Shown: positions 11,092-23,600 of the stretch, in pieces
Layout of the letters: the number at the start of each line of letters is the position of its first letter
Numbering within the stretch: position 1 is the stretch's first letter
Source of the DNA: Mucor racemosus
Taxonomy: Eukaryota > Mucoromycota > Mucoromycetes > Mucorales > Mucoraceae
Assembly (NCBI GenBank): GCA_027405735.1
Contig: JAPEHQ010000001.1
Coordinates: 620,001-684,000, forward strand
Reading direction: 5' to 3'
DNA length: 64,000 nt
Program-made: the position numbers and the translations under genes
The notes under the pieces: model-generated
Told to the model about the DNA's origin: nothing
Database searches by the model: none
The model's input: only the letters and a program-made list of their open reading frames with translations

Positions 11092-14000
11092 CTACAAGTC
11101 ATTCATATTAGACATTCTATATAGCTCTGAGCATATTTTCTTTGAGACTATTGTGCTGTTAAATGGCACTGAGTTGAGCACATGATTGAAGTGATGAAAC
11201 CATATAAGGCGTGTTATCGTTGAGAAAATGTCGTATATGTTGATGTGTATGTCTAAATTGTATATATAGTATCTGGACAGTTTTAAATTTTTGAAGTCAT
11301 GATAAGTCTGTTGAGGATTTACCACTCTTGGGTACCCAAGAAACTTGTTGAAAATTTCCTGCCATATATCTTTTTTGTGTACACACGAGATCAACAGATG
11401 CATACTGTCTTCTCTAAGATTGCATAGGTGGCATTTGTCTGAATCAATATCTTTCATTTGCATGTTGTAAAGGAAGGACTTGGATGGTATTCTGTCATGG
11501 ATAACTTTAAACCAAAGGTTTCTTGCTGTGTGATGCATATTTGTCTTGTAAAATTCTGTCCATTGTTTTTTGGATATATTATTGTTGTAACCTTTTGGTA
11601 TTATTAAAGGAATGCCTTGATTTAGGATGTATCTTATACGTTTTTTCTTCTGATCCAGCAATGGCTTCTTGTTGACATCTTGTATTAGTTTAGAGTATTC
11701 TGATAAATCATTTGATTCTTCAAAAAATTTTTCTATGGAATTGTTTTCCATGTATTGTTGGAAAAAATGATTGTATTTAATGTGTTGTTCTCTTTCAAGT
11801 CGAATGATTTTTGATAACACTTTAGGTTTTTTGCATTCTTGTCTTGGTTTGTAGATTATGGATTTTGTCAAAGGAGTGTATTGAAAGAAGTCTTGTACCT
11901 TGCTTTGTTTGATTGTGGCAGTATTTATATTTATTAATTCATTATTGAGTTGTTCCTTGTTGCATATGGTGGTGAACGGCAGCGAGAGAAGTATTTTAGG
12001 TGATATTTTTATTTTTTCAGCATCCGGTTTGCATTGTTCTATACAAGAGTCTATAGCTTCGAAGATGTTGTGAAAGGAGTGTAAACCAGTAAATGAACTT
12101 TTGTAACGAGATTCAGGAAACAGAAGAGGCACTTCATGGTGAGGTGTATCACATCCATTTTGAAGGGCAAATACCATCAAGCTATATAAATGGCTAGGTA
12201 CTGGATTTGGAGTTCCACTCACACTAAGTAACGCATTGATGTATCTAAGTTGTAGCATCTTCTGTTGCACTGATATGTTTAGCAGGCCTAATCCCCCTTC
12301 GTTTTTTGGCAGATAGAAGACATCCTTCTTCACTTGGATTCGTCTGTCATCAACAATATATTGATAGATAATGGAATTCAATCTTGAAGTAACCACCTTT
12401 GGTAGGTTGGTTAGTCTTAGGACATGCCACAGTTTTGATAGTATCATTGTGTTGGCCACAGTTGCTCGACCATATACTGATATATTTCTTTCTTTATAAA
12501 AGTTGACAGTTGCTTGAATTTTTCCACTAATGTTGTCCACAAAGGTATCTCTTTGTTGATTGTTGAACCAGAGAGGGTAGCCTAGATATTTAAGATAGCC
12601 TGTACTTGAATTATCAAACCATTTCATCCGTTGATTGTTTGTGATATAGTTCCGTAATTCTGCACCTTTATGACCCACCATCTTACTGCCATGGAGGGGA
12701 AACGCGACCGACTTATCTAAGTTGATTTTAGAATTTGACGCCTTGCTATATCCTTTCAAGCAATCTTCAATTGCCAAATATTCAGCTTTGTTTTTTGCAA
12801 AAATTAGTATATCATCAGCATAGGCTAGTAGCTTAATTGGTTTTGGAGAAACCATGTTCATAGAATTTTGACTGCTTGGTTTAGTTGATTGCATAGTGTA
12901 CCCAGTTACAGCTTCATTATTAAGGATAGAGAGTAGAAATGGCTCTATCGCAAAATTAAAAAGAAGAGGTGAAATAGCATCACCTTGTCTTAGGCCTCGT
13001 TTTTGTTTAATTGGATTTGTTAGAAAACCATTGACATTGACGAATATTTCATTGTTGAAGAACAGATTTTGGATGCATTGAATGATGGACTCAGGGATAC
13101 CAAATTTTTCTAGGACCTTGGTCAGATAGTATGGATGAACTCTATCATAGGCTTTATGGTTGTCTAGCATTATACCAACATATTCAGTGAACTCGGATTT
13201 ATTCAAACCTTTGCATACTTTTGAGTTTTCAATCATGAGGTTTAATGAAAACCCTTGATCTCCAATAAATCTTTGTGGCATGAATCCTGTTTGGAAGTTA
13301 TTAATCAGCTGTGAAGCTATTCCCATGAGTCTGGAGTTCAGAATCCTAGTAAACACTTTGCAGTCGGTATTGATTAGAGAAATCGGCCTCCAGTTTGACA
13401 AATCTGACAAATCGCCTTTCTTTGGTAGTAGGATAATACATGCTTGTTGCCAAGATTTAGGAATAATTCCATATTTCAATGCATCATTGTACACCTTTTC
13501 GACAATTTCTTTACATCTTGGGTGAATCATTACAATATTGAGAATTTCATATGGCAATCCATCCAAACCAGGGCTACTTTTACGTGGACTTCGTTTTGCA
13601 CCTTGTTTGATCTCTTCAAAAGATATGTCTTGTGTAATTTCCTCAGTTTCCTCTTTAGAGATGGATTTGTTAATGTGGTTCAGTATTGCATCTAAACAGT
13701 TAATATCTATTCTTTCTTCAGTGTACAACTTAGAGTAAAAAGATTCTGCTGCTCCAATCTTAGAATCCTTATCATTGCAATCAGTTCTAGTATCCGGGTG
13801 TTTGATCATATTGAGGGTACGAGCTTCTCTTCGCTGGTCAATGGTTCTTTTGATATATGACGGCGAGTTTTCGTTGTTCTCCATCCAATACTTTCCTGAT
13901 CTCAACCTTGCAATGTCTGTCTTTTCCTTTTGTAATTTTGAAATTTGTGTTTCAATATCAGGCAGTAGTATATTCAGACATTCTTTATTATCACGGTATA

Positions 14001-15012
14001 ACCTCAAGATACGGTTCCTCTCACTGTTTAGTTTCTTCAGTGTTGTCTCTCTGATTTGGTTGGTAGTGCGACAGAAATTAGTTGTAACTTTTTTGACCAT
14101 ATTCTTAAGACAATCCCATTGGTCTTGAGTTGACAGTTCAGGATTTAGCTTGTTTTGAACGTAGTTTTCTATTTCTCTATTCAAAATGCTAACATATCTT
14201 TTGTTCTTACATAGGTAAGGATTGGCTCTCCATATACCTTTTCCACAGTTATACATTTCTATAGTTAAGGTCTTGGTAAGTAGTGCATGATCGGTAAATT
14301 CCTGACCGAAAAATTCTACATCTCCACCATTCATCCTTTGAAAGAGCTCCTTCCCGGCAAACATGTAATCTATAGTCGAGAGAGAGATACGTCCTTGTCT
14401 ATTCTGTCTACATGTAGGCCCATATCCTTCTCCTTCTTGGTTCATACAGTCTTTCATATATCCCGCCATAAATTGGACTAACTCCTTGCTTTTACGTATT
14501 CTGGATCCATGTTTGCTACCACTATCAAAACTGTAATTAAAGTCCCCTGCCATAATCAAATGTGGAAGAATCTCTGGAATAGATAAAAGTATGTTAACTA
14601 TATCTTTAAAAAGATTATTCCTCCCTTGTCTTTGAACATGTCCAGAGTGTGCATAAATGTTCATGATGTAAAATGGTGTCGTAGGATTGTCTACAAAGGT
14701 AAGTTTGGATAAAATCATTCTTCCATCTGTAGATATCTTGATTTTTTCAAGGTTAATTGCATTGTTAAAATTAATGATGGAACAGTGTTCAGTCCATATT
14801 GCTTGGTGATATTTAAATTTGATTTCCATATTGTTGATTATTTCTTCAAACGAGTGATTTGGTATGTTGGTTTCCTGACATAGTAGGATATTTAATTTCT
14901 TGTTCTTTAACATAGCTATAAAGTCGTCTGTAGTTGATTGTTGAGATTGTTTGTATAGACTTCTGCAGTTGACAGAGCCTATATTGATGTTAACATATTT
15001 GGTATTATTCAT
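11092..15012 (-). CDS. LINE ORF2: endonuclease / reverse transcriptase
   Basis: 1306 aa, uninterrupted. Residues ~1-250 form an APE-type endonuclease: NIGSVNCRSL, CQET, MAGDFN, STIDYMFAG and TDHALL cover the metal-binding and catalytic positions. The reverse transcriptase occupies the middle, with WRPISLINTDCKVFTRIL, MLDNHKAYDRV, GLRQGDAISPLLFNFAIEP and the active-site motif LLAYADDILIF. The C-terminus has the cysteine-histidine motif CHLCNLREDSMHLLISC (C-x2-C-x7-H-x4-C), common in L1/Tx1-type ORF2 proteins. By family it nicks target DNA and copies the element RNA by target-primed reverse transcription. All key residues I can identify are present, so it could be active. Clade assignment within L1/Tx1 is tentative. 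Confidence 0.95.
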   Translation of the reverse strand: MNNTKYVNINIGSVNCRSLYKQSQQSTTDDFIAMLKNKKLNILLCQETNIPNHSFEEIINNMEIKFKYHQAIWTEHCSIINFNNAINLEKIKISTDGRMILSKLTFVDNPTTPFYIMNIYAHSGHVQRQGRNNLFKDIVNILLSIPEILPHLIMAGDFNYSFDSGSKHGSRIRKSKELVQFMAGYMKDCMNQEGEGYGPTCRQNRQGRISLSTIDYMFAGKELFQRMNGGDVEFFGQEFTDHALLTKTLTIEMYNCGKGIWRANPYLCKNKRYVSILNREIENYVQNKLNPELSTQDQWDCLKNMVKKVTTNFCRTTNQIRETTLKKLNSERNRILRLYRDNKECLNILLPDIETQISKLQKEKTDIARLRSGKYWMENNENSPSYIKRTIDQRREARTLNMIKHPDTRTDCNDKDSKIGAAESFYSKLYTEERIDINCLDAILNHINKSISKEETEEITQDISFEEIKQGAKRSPRKSSPGLDGLPYEILNIVMIHPRCKEIVEKVYNDALKYGIIPKSWQQACIILLPKKGDLSDLSNWRPISLINTDCKVFTRILNSRLMGIASQLINNFQTGFMPQRFIGDQGFSLNLMIENSKVCKGLNKSEFTEYVGIMLDNHKAYDRVHPYYLTKVLEKFGIPESIIQCIQNLFFNNEIFVNVNGFLTNPIKQKRGLRQGDAISPLLFNFAIEPFLLSILNNEAVTGYTMQSTKPSSQNSMNMVSPKPIKLLAYADDILIFAKNKAEYLAIEDCLKGYSKASNSKINLDKSVAFPLHGSKMVGHKGAELRNYITNNQRMKWFDNSSTGYLKYLGYPLWFNNQQRDTFVDNISGKIQATVNFYKERNISVYGRATVANTMILSKLWHVLRLTNLPKVVTSRLNSIIYQYIVDDRRIQVKKDVFYLPKNEGGLGLLNISVQQKMLQLRYINALLSVSGTPNPVPSHLYSLMVFALQNGCDTPHHEVPLLFPESRYKSSFTGLHSFHNIFEAIDSCIEQCKPDAEKIKISPKILLSLPFTTICNKEQLNNELININTATIKQSKVQDFFQYTPLTKSIIYKPRQECKKPKVLSKIIRLEREQHIKYNHFFQQYMENNSIEKFFEESNDLSEYSKLIQDVNKKPLLDQKKKRIRYILNQGIPLIIPKGYNNNISKKQWTEFYKTNMHHTARNLWFKVIHDRIPSKSFLYNMQMKDIDSDKCHLCNLREDSMHLLISCVHKKDIWQEIFNKFLGYPRVVNPQQTYHDFKNLKLSRYYIYNLDIHINIYDIFSTITRLIWFHHFNHVLNSVPFNSTIVSKKICSELYRMSNMNDL

Positions 15013-15041
15013 AAGTATTGTTGATATTTATAGATCAGAAA

Positions 15042-16619
15042 TTAATCTGAATGTTCAGATATTTCTTCTTCATTGCTAGCACCTACTGGAGACACAAATA
15101 TGTCTTCCGTTGCTTTTATTACTTTGCTATCATTGGTGCCCTTTTTCTGAGGCGTGGTAGGCTCAACCGATCCAGGAGATATAGCATCATTCAGACGTCT
15201 CTTGGATGTGTTGATCTTAGACGGCTTGAGTTGATCCTTACTTGTAGTTGAGTTTAAACCTCTATTTGCGGTGTCCGAAGATTGGCTTGATCTCAGCAAT
15301 CTTGGTGCCCTCGAAGTCGAAGCAATATTCTTCTTAGCATGTTGAATTTGCTTTTCCCCTTCTTGATTAATTTGCACCCCGACATTGTCATCCTCATTGA
15401 TATTAGGTTCGAAGTTCCCTTCATTCAATTCTGAAGCGACATCTTCCTCCCTGGTTCCAATCACAGTATTTTCTTCATTAGTTTCGGCTTCAGTGCCTTT
15501 AGCTGATTCAGTGACAACATCTTCCATGTTTTCTTCTTCCACAATGTTCCTGGTTTCTTCATTCTGTTCCTCTACCGAGGCAGCTAACACTTCAAAAGTA
15601 TTGTTAGAAGTGAATTTTGCATTAGGATTACCTCCTTTCAACGCATCCAATAGATTAACTTCCATGCCACTAGATTTAGCTTGGTTTATATCACCATTGT
15701 CATTCGAATCTTGATACTTGGAAGTTTCCTTGTTTCTAAGGTCCTTTTTGTTCCAGGGAGCAGCTGGACAGTCGGCCTGTAAATGGTTAGGGCTCCTGCA
15801 TCGATGGCAAAGTTTTCGCTGCTTCTTGGGGCAATCATACTTGATGTGATCATCCGAATGACACTCAGGACAAATGGGCTTCATGTTTGACCATACTAGG
15901 TGAAGGGCTGTTCCCTCATAGCCAATAAGCTGTACCTGAGGAGTAAGGTCAGCTGCATAATTTTTTAATTTATCCCTGTTAAGAGTGACAAAGCCTCGGC
16001 CAGTAAACCAATCATGATCCTCCACCTTCGTCAATCCAATGTTCAGGATATCGCCGTATCTTTCAAATGTCTTGACAAGAGATTCCATCAACGCATCCTC
16101 ATCATCAAGAGGGATCTCAGTAATTCCAACCCGAATTACTTGAGATGTACTCGTCAAGGTTTTACTAACTTCAATAGCTTTACCTTCCACTACAAATTCC
16201 TTTAAAAGCGCATCTTTGCATTCCTTTTCAGTAGAGAAGCTAAGTTCGACAACTTTTCGCTTGTTCTTTCCAATAATTCTTGGTTTCATACCTAAGCTGT
16301 TGGGATATTGCTCTCTCATGATACCTAAGAGGGTCTTATCTTTGAACACCATTCCAAGGAATTGAGAACAATCAATGACGATAGAGTTTTTTTCCTTCGC
16401 TTCAATGAAAGTCGAGTTGGATGTTAAGGTTTTAAAACATTCCGTATTATCCACATCTGGAGTAACATTGAATGCGTGTCGTTTTTGAAATTTGATTGCA
16501 TCTGTGAAAGACTGATATGTAAATGGTTTGTTGCTTGGATTATGGCTAGAATCCAACGTTGATCTACCCTGTGAGGTAGATTCTCGCATTAAAAACTGAT
16601 CTTTAGCGGAGAAAGCCAT
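15042..16619 (-). CDS. LINE ORF1: RNA-binding protein with CCHC zinc knuckles
   Basis: 525 aa, uninterrupted. Around residues 155-225 there is an RRM-like stretch (VIRVGITEIPLDDEDALMES, then GRGFVTLNRDK). Two zinc knuckles follow at about 265-300: CPECHSDDHIKYDC and CHRCRSPNHLQADC, both C-x2-C-x4-H-x4-C. The C-terminal half is Glu/Ser/Thr-rich and probably disordered. ORF1 proteins of this type bind the element RNA and form the ribonucleoprotein used for retrotransposition. The ATG is one base from the 5' end of the insertion; the stop is 29 bp before ORF2. Confidence 0.92.
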   Translation of the reverse strand: MAFSAKDQFLMRESTSQGRSTLDSSHNPSNKPFTYQSFTDAIKFQKRHAFNVTPDVDNTECFKTLTSNSTFIEAKEKNSIVIDCSQFLGMVFKDKTLLGIMREQYPNSLGMKPRIIGKNKRKVVELSFSTEKECKDALLKEFVVEGKAIEVSKTLTSTSQVIRVGITEIPLDDEDALMESLVKTFERYGDILNIGLTKVEDHDWFTGRGFVTLNRDKLKNYAADLTPQVQLIGYEGTALHLVWSNMKPICPECHSDDHIKYDCPKKQRKLCHRCRSPNHLQADCPAAPWNKKDLRNKETSKYQDSNDNGDINQAKSSGMEVNLLDALKGGNPNAKFTSNNTFEVLAASVEEQNEETRNIVEEENMEDVVTESAKGTEAETNEENTVIGTREEDVASELNEGNFEPNINEDDNVGVQINQEGEKQIQHAKKNIASTSRAPRLLRSSQSSDTANRGLNSTTSKDQLKPSKINTSKRRLNDAISPGSVEPTTPQKKGTNDSKVIKATEDIFVSPVGASNEEEISEHSD

Positions 16620-16620
16620 G

Positions 16621-16634
16621 AACGAACTCGAATT
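16621..16634. repeat. LINE target-site duplication, 5' side
   Basis: AACGAACTCGAATT, identical to 10946-10959, directly abutting the 5' end of the minus-strand LINE. Confidence 0.9.
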
Positions 16635-17644
16635 CCATCATTCTGCATCAAAATGAGATAACGAAAATTAAAACACCGATTACGATGTTTTCAGTTGTAA
16701 AAAAAAAAAACATCTTTAAAGGATTCTTACAACACCATGAACTAACGCAATCACCCAAAGCTAAATGAAAATCATTCGATAATACCTTAAATGCATCTTA
16801 TAATTTTTATATTTTCATAATCATCTATGGATGACCAAAAAAAGAACACTTACTGCATCAGCGTCCTAAAAGTAGGGAAAACAGGAACACATGTTGGGAT
16901 GCCGCTTTCTAAATGTTCATTATGTATTAATGGCACAAAATTGAACTAAACAAGTGTATGTATTTACACGGACATTAAAAGGATATCAGATAATCGCAAT
17001 AGACTAAATCAGTGGTTTTTGCCCGATCAAACTCAAAGATTTCTGCACTTAAACATGTGGTATATCATCATACCAACTATACAATGCAATCTTATTTATT
17101 CTACTTGAAGTATTGCGTGCATTTACTTATATCGATAAGGCTATTTTGATTATAATAACTCTAATTGAGGGAGATTTTTTTTTCATTCCGAGACCTTGAA
17201 GGGGAGGTTGGCGAGGAGGAATCCCAAAAAAAAAAAAAAAAAAAAAAAAAGAAGGATCAAATGTTGAAACAATTTGTGCTTGTGACACAAAATTTAATCT
17301 ACATACAGATAGATGAATCTACAGAGAAGTAAGATTCATCATATCAAAACAGTTATGTATATCAATATTTTAATACATTTGTTAATATCTTTATCACTTT
17401 ACAATAAAGCTATGATCGAAAAATATGCATCATCTCACCATGTGGAATCCTAAACCAAGAGGTTTTTGCTGGAATCAACGGTTAAGAATCCGACGATAAA
17501 AATCAAAAAGCATTCTCTCTCTCCTCCTCCCCCTTCTCTTCGTATATTACATTTCCCGCGGGGCCACTTTTCTTTTCTTTTCTCTTTCTTTTATATTTTC
17601 ATTCAAAGTAGTAATTTATAGAATCAATAATAGAAGAATAGACT
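16635..17644. other. Intergenic/5' region of CCH1 with CT-rich tract
   Basis: No gene seen. It contains a ~25-nt A run near 17226-17250 and, at 17512-17605, a strongly CT-rich stretch running up to the CCH1 start. T/CT-rich leaders also precede the PacC, ankyrin and subtilase genes here, so they are probably core promoter or leader elements. Confidence 0.5.
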
Positions 17645-20600
17645 ATGGGAGAATCCGACACACTGTCTGATAAAAAGGACATTGCAAGGAAAACACCGCC
17701 TGCAAATCCACAACAACAACAAAATGAAATCACTATTCCTCAAATCATATTAACAGAACCACCTACTCAACATTCTGATACAAATAATATAAATACTAAC
17801 TCACCACTTGCTTTATCACCTAAATTAGATCCTTATAAGCCATCTCCTCAACCATCATCTACTGTTATAGCATCATCTCCTTTACCTTCACCTTTGCCAC
17901 TTACAAAGGATTTATTACAGAGAAAAAATAAATTAGATAGATTGTTATCTCAAAAAGAAAAACATAGACATCAACAACATCAACAGCGATCAACAGATTT
18001 TTCTAGTAGTAGTGCAGTAGATGAACGAGTGACAGCAGGATTAGGTATTTCAACCCCTAATGACAATCATGGTTTTTCGTCGGCGGGCCTACGATCCCGC
18101 CGTCCAAGTTCATCTCGTTTATCATCCTCCAACCGAAGTGAACCCGAAAAGCCAATGTTTAGTCCATCATCTCAATATCATAGTGGATGGAGTTATGATT
18201 TGGATGCATTCAAATCGAGTACATCTGAATCATCAAAGGGACATCATCGTCATCATCATCATCATCGTCATAATCAATCTACTAGTAATCACCATCAAAA
18301 TTCCGGCACTTCAGTGAGTGGATCGTCAAATCGAAACAGTGTATCTATGAGAGCATATAGTGCAAACCATCGTTATATGGATCGACTTCATGGTCAGCAT
18401 AATCTTACACCTTATTTTGAAAGACCAGATCAACATTTAATTAGAAATGACGATTATAAAAGCAAATATTTTCTATTAGATTTACTATTTCATGCTGTCA
18501 ATCGAGTAGTTAATTCAAGAGCACCCGAATCAAAGCAAATAACTGATAAAGAAATATTTGATTTCAATACAACTACAACAAAAGATAATATCCCCCCTGC
18601 CGAATTCAATGAAAAATCGATTTCACCAAAGGAACCAACATCACCTCACATTATGACGCCAGTAACAGCCACTACGACAACGACAACAACAACAACACAT
18701 ATTAGAAATAATAGATATTCTTGGCTATCTATGGCAACTAGTTTGGACGAAAAAGCATCAGATATTGATAACGAATCAATGTTTCCAACATTCAACAATG
18801 AAAAAAAATTGCCATCTCAACATACAGTAGTAGATGAGTTTCAACCTATCAAAATTATAGCTAAAAAACCATTATCACTATCAGATGAAATACTACCAAA
18901 CCCATTACAAGATCATTCTCTCTATTTATTCAGTCCAACAAATAAATTTCGCATCCTTGTTTGGAAATTTATACGTAAAAGGTAATGTCGTACACATTCA
19001 CGTAAAAGTATGTGTTTATGAAACTAATGTGTTTCAAGATATGTGGAAACTTTTATATTCTTTTTGATGATACTCCACTGGTTTCTACTTGCATGTGTAC
19101 CAATAATAACAAATCAAGAAAAATCAGAATTTGGTGGTCAATGGACACACTATCCAATACTATGCATACAATCCCTATATAGGTAAAATATGCTATTTTT
19201 GTATGTAAAATGACCCATCTAATCTCTGTATCCATTTAGTATTGAAGCGATATGTAAAATAATTGCTTATGGATTAATTATACCACCTAAACCACCAATA
19301 TTATCATTGGATCAGCAGGAAAATCCAGAGGATAGTATTAAAAATTGGAAGAGAAACCATTATGCTTATTTGAATAGCTTTGGAAATTGCTTTGATACTG
19401 TTTCAATCATTGGATACTGGGTTGATCTGATAATAATGGTTTACAAATACCCCTATTTATCACTATTCAAATCATTAGGATCTATACGTCCAATTCGATT
19501 GTTATCCATATTACGTGGTACAGCTGTAAGTTTGATATCTTACTTTACCTGGAGGTATTCTGTATTTATATTCTGTATTTAGGTTATTCTGAAATCTTTA
19601 GAAACAAGTTGGGATATTTTATTAGCTGTTTCAGGCCTCATATTCTTCTTTTTATTGCTGTTTGCTCTTGTTGGGTTGATTTCATTTCAAGGTGTATTCT
19701 CAAGAAGATGCTATTACACTGCAGAAGATAGTTCATTACAATTGGTTCAACCAGCTTTATACTGTTCAGGTTACATAGATGGTACAACTATTGCAGGTGC
19801 ATTTAATATCCAAACAGAAGAATCGAGCTATCCCGGATATCATGGTTATATATGTGCTGCTGGTCAGATTTGCATAGAGAATCCTGAAAATAATCCAAAT
19901 TATGGATTTGTTAATTTTGATACCATCTTTTTCTCATTTTTGAATGTGTATACCTTTGTGTCCCTGGAATTATGGACCGATCTAATGTATCAAACACAAG
20001 ATGCCGATTCAACTGTAGCTGCTTTATACTATTGTTTAGGTGTATATATTATCGCATTTGTACTCACCTTCTTACTATTTGGTATGTATATGTATATGTT
20101 ATAGATATATTCCTAGTCGATTAATCTATTTTGTTTATAGCTGTCATTACGTCGGCATTTGCACGTGTGCGTGCCGAAAGTGCAGTAAGTGCATTTACTG
20201 CAAAGAAAAAGGGTTATCCAGTTTTAAGGGATGCCGAGGGACTGGATGATGAAGCCATGTGGATGTTTGATAATCCACCTGATGATCTAGGAAAAGGTGT
20301 AACTCGGCTGAAATTAAGATGGTGGATTGTAAGAATGGTCAAAAGTCGAATATTCTTTTATTTTGGTGGTTTTTTGGTATTATTTGATCTGGTATTCATG
20401 TGCCTGAGATCATTTTATGCTAGTGAATCAACGTTGAATTTAGTTGATGATGCTGAAACTGCTTTTACGTTTGTATTTGCTTTGGAAATTTTATTGAGAA
20501 TGGTAGGTGCTACAAGCTGGATGAGTTTTTGGTCAACAAAAACGAATCTATTTGATTTATTCTTGGTGATCAGCACTTGCGTTATACAGTTACCAATGAT

Positions 20601-23600
20601 TCAAGATTCGTGGGCGTACAAATATCTAACAATATTTCAAATATTGAGATTGTATCGATTGTTTATATGTATTCCTCGAGTGAGAAGACTATTAGTAAGT
20701 ATGCAAATTTATAAATAATGATTTATTTCTAACCGAGGTCAACCTTAGTCTGCTGCATTGGGCACAGGAGAAAGTGTCATTTATGTTATGGTATTCCTTA
20801 TTCTAGCTACAGCGCTTTGTTCTACTGTATTTATGCAAATGTTTGGTGGTGATTATAGCGATGTTACCTCTTCCAATGACCCTGAGAATCGTTTCGACAC
20901 ATTTTGGGAATCATTTGTATCCCTTATTGTAGTTTATACAAGTGAAAGATGGACAGTATGTATTACATATATGCAATATTCAGTAAGCCAACTAATAATC
21001 CATCTCTTTTAGGATATTCTATACGATGCAATGGCTAGTCAACATGGTCAAGGATCAATTTATGCAGCGGTTGCACTTTCACTTTATTTTGCATTTGGTC
21101 GATATATCATGTCAGGTCTTTACATTGCTGTTGTATTGGAAAATTTTGAATTGAGTGATGATTATATTCGACACTATCAAATCAAAGACTTTATTCATCG
21201 CCATCGATTTAAAGATAAGGACAGAACAGAAACTATCCTTTTGAAATTGTTTCGTCCATTCTATTATTACAATGAAAACAAGAATATTCAAATTTCGAAA
21301 TTACCTGCAAATTTAACTGCACCATTAACTAGATCAGATTTAACAGAATTATTAACAGATCTACCGAAAAAACGAAACGAAGAGCTAAAGCAACCATCTT
21401 GGATTGAAAGAAAATTAACTGTTTTCTTTTCGAGTATTCGACAACGCATTCCCTTTTTGCGAAAAAAGACGAGTATAAGAGCTGCTCCGATGTAAAGACA
21501 ATGAAAAAGGATCAAATATTACATTACTAACCAATATACTAAATAGAAATCCTTTTATGCAAGACACTGAAGATATACCTGAAGATTATGATATGATTGC
21601 TGCTGAAGAAAATCGAGAAGCACTGAAAGAAAATACGCCTGTAGTTAATTCACTCTTTATGTTTTCAAACAGAAGTAGATTTCGATATTACTGCAAAAAA
21701 CTAGTTGGATCAAGTAATGACGGTCAAGCAGAAAAGCACAATCTTTTCAATTGGATAGTAATGGCATGTGTACTTGTCAGTATTTTGATGGTTATTCTAG
21801 ATGAACCCTCAACTCGTTTGATTAGAAAGGATACTTCAAAACAAGATACTTTTGATACAATTGAAATTGCACTCAGTATTGTCTTTATTGTGGAAGTCAG
21901 TATTCGTATCATTGCTGATGGTTTCTTGTTGACACCAAATGCTTATCTTCGCAATCACTGGAATCAATTGGATTTATGTGTCATTTTGCTAAACATTGTT
22001 ACCATTTTCATGAGTTCTGAAGAAGCTCCTCGTGGTTTAAGTACTTTTCGAAGTTTGCGTATTCTTCGTTTAATTCGATATTTTAATGGTGTTCGTGATA
22101 TTTTTGTTGCTCTCTTTTACGCTTTCCCACTCATGTTTGATGCCCTGATATTTACATTTTTGGTGCTAGTTCCTTTTGCTGTTTACGGTGTCAATATATT
22201 TGGTGGTCTCATGTGGATGTGTAATGATGATACTGTAGGATCAAGAGGAGATTGTCTTGGAGAATTTGAGATAAATGTAAGCAGTGATGATGGTATAGAT
22301 GCTAATATTTGGATTCCTCGAGTTTGGCAAAATCCTCAAAATGGATTTATATCATTCGACAATTTCCCTTTAGCATTGCAGCATTTATTTTCACTTACAT
22401 CAACTGAAGGTTGGGTGGATTCCATGTTTAGTGCTATGAGCATACCAAGTGAGCCTGATCAACAACCCAGTTTTGATTGGTATTCAAAAACTGTTTATCA
22501 TGGTATATTTTACATTGTTTTCATGATCATTTCGCAAGGTACAATCCAACTTTTTGTGGGTGTTATTATCGAAAAATTCAAGGAAAGAAATGGCATTACT
22601 ACATTGACTACTGCACAACGAAAATACATTGATTTACAACGTTTGCTTTCAAGTGTCAAGCCAACTATCAAAGTATTTCGTCCAGAATCTAAAATTCGGC
22701 AAATCTGCCATGATATGGTTATCAAAAAGCATGGAAAATTCAATCGATTGATGATGTGCGTTATTTGTTTGAATATCATTGCGATTGCTAGTGAATTTCA
22801 AAATGAGCCTTATTGGCTTAAACAATTACAAGATTACTCTTATTTAGGTTTTACCATCATTTACGTAGCTGAATGTATCATCAAATTACTTGGACTTGGC
22901 TGGAAAAAAGTAAATATATAACGTTTTATTACTGTAATTCACATAATTAACCATATTTTGTATAGTGGATTCGTAGCAAATGGAATTGGTTTGATTGTAT
23001 CATTGCTAGTTGCGCATTATTGCTCCTTATTCTTCGATTTGCTTTACCTGACCTTTGGACGTTACGGGTTGAACGATATTGTTTAGTGTTAGCCGCTTTT
23101 CGTCTAGGTGAAGGTGTTGACTCGCTTCAAACCCTTTACCACACCATCGCAAAATCGGTTCCATCTATTATCCAAGTATCAGCAGTCTTTATGGTTTCTA
23201 TGTGTTTGTTTGCAATGTTATTCATGGAGTTTTTTGGTTTAACGAAATATGGTATCTATGGTGCGGCTCACTCTAATTTTAGAGATTATGGTAATGCATT
23301 ACTTTTGCTTGTGCGAGCAACCACCGGCGAAGCATGGAATGCTATTCTTATTGATTATACGGTTCAATATCCAAATTGTAACAAATCAAGTAATTATCTC
23401 GAAGATGATTGTGGTTCACCTTTCTGGGCTTACTTTTTGTTTGACATTTTCTATATCGTCTGCACTCATATTTTTATGAATTTATTTACTGCCGTAAGTA
23501 TGTAACGTATATATCAGATACAGTTGTTTAATCAATTTTGATAAATAGGTTATCATCAGCAATTTTGAATATGCGTACGAAACTCGAACTCGTTTTACAA

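Larger units (their letters stand above)
10960..16620 (-). mobile_element. Full-length-looking LINE (L1/Tx1-like) retrotransposon
   Basis: A 5.66-kb minus-strand non-LTR element bounded by an identical 12-14 bp target-site duplication. Its 3' end is a poly(A) tail (T run 10960-10972 on +) after a ~120-bp 3' UTR. It contains two uninterrupted ORFs separated by 29 bp: ORF1 with an RRM-like region and two CCHC knuckles, ORF2 with APE-type endonuclease, reverse transcriptase and a C-terminal CCHC motif. The perfect duplication and intact frames point to a recent insertion. The 5' end falls one base before the ORF1 ATG, so there is practically no 5' UTR; slight 5' truncation cannot be excluded. 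Confidence 0.95.

Noticed and set aside
12896..14481. Plus-strand ORFs of 61-117 aa across the LINE
   Set aside because: They are antisense shadows of the intact ORF2 reading frame and show no motifs of their own.
21492..21546. Apparent frameshift splitting CCH1 into two genes
   Set aside because: A GTAAAG donor, TACTAAC branch site and TAG acceptor define a normal 55-nt intron that restores the frame.
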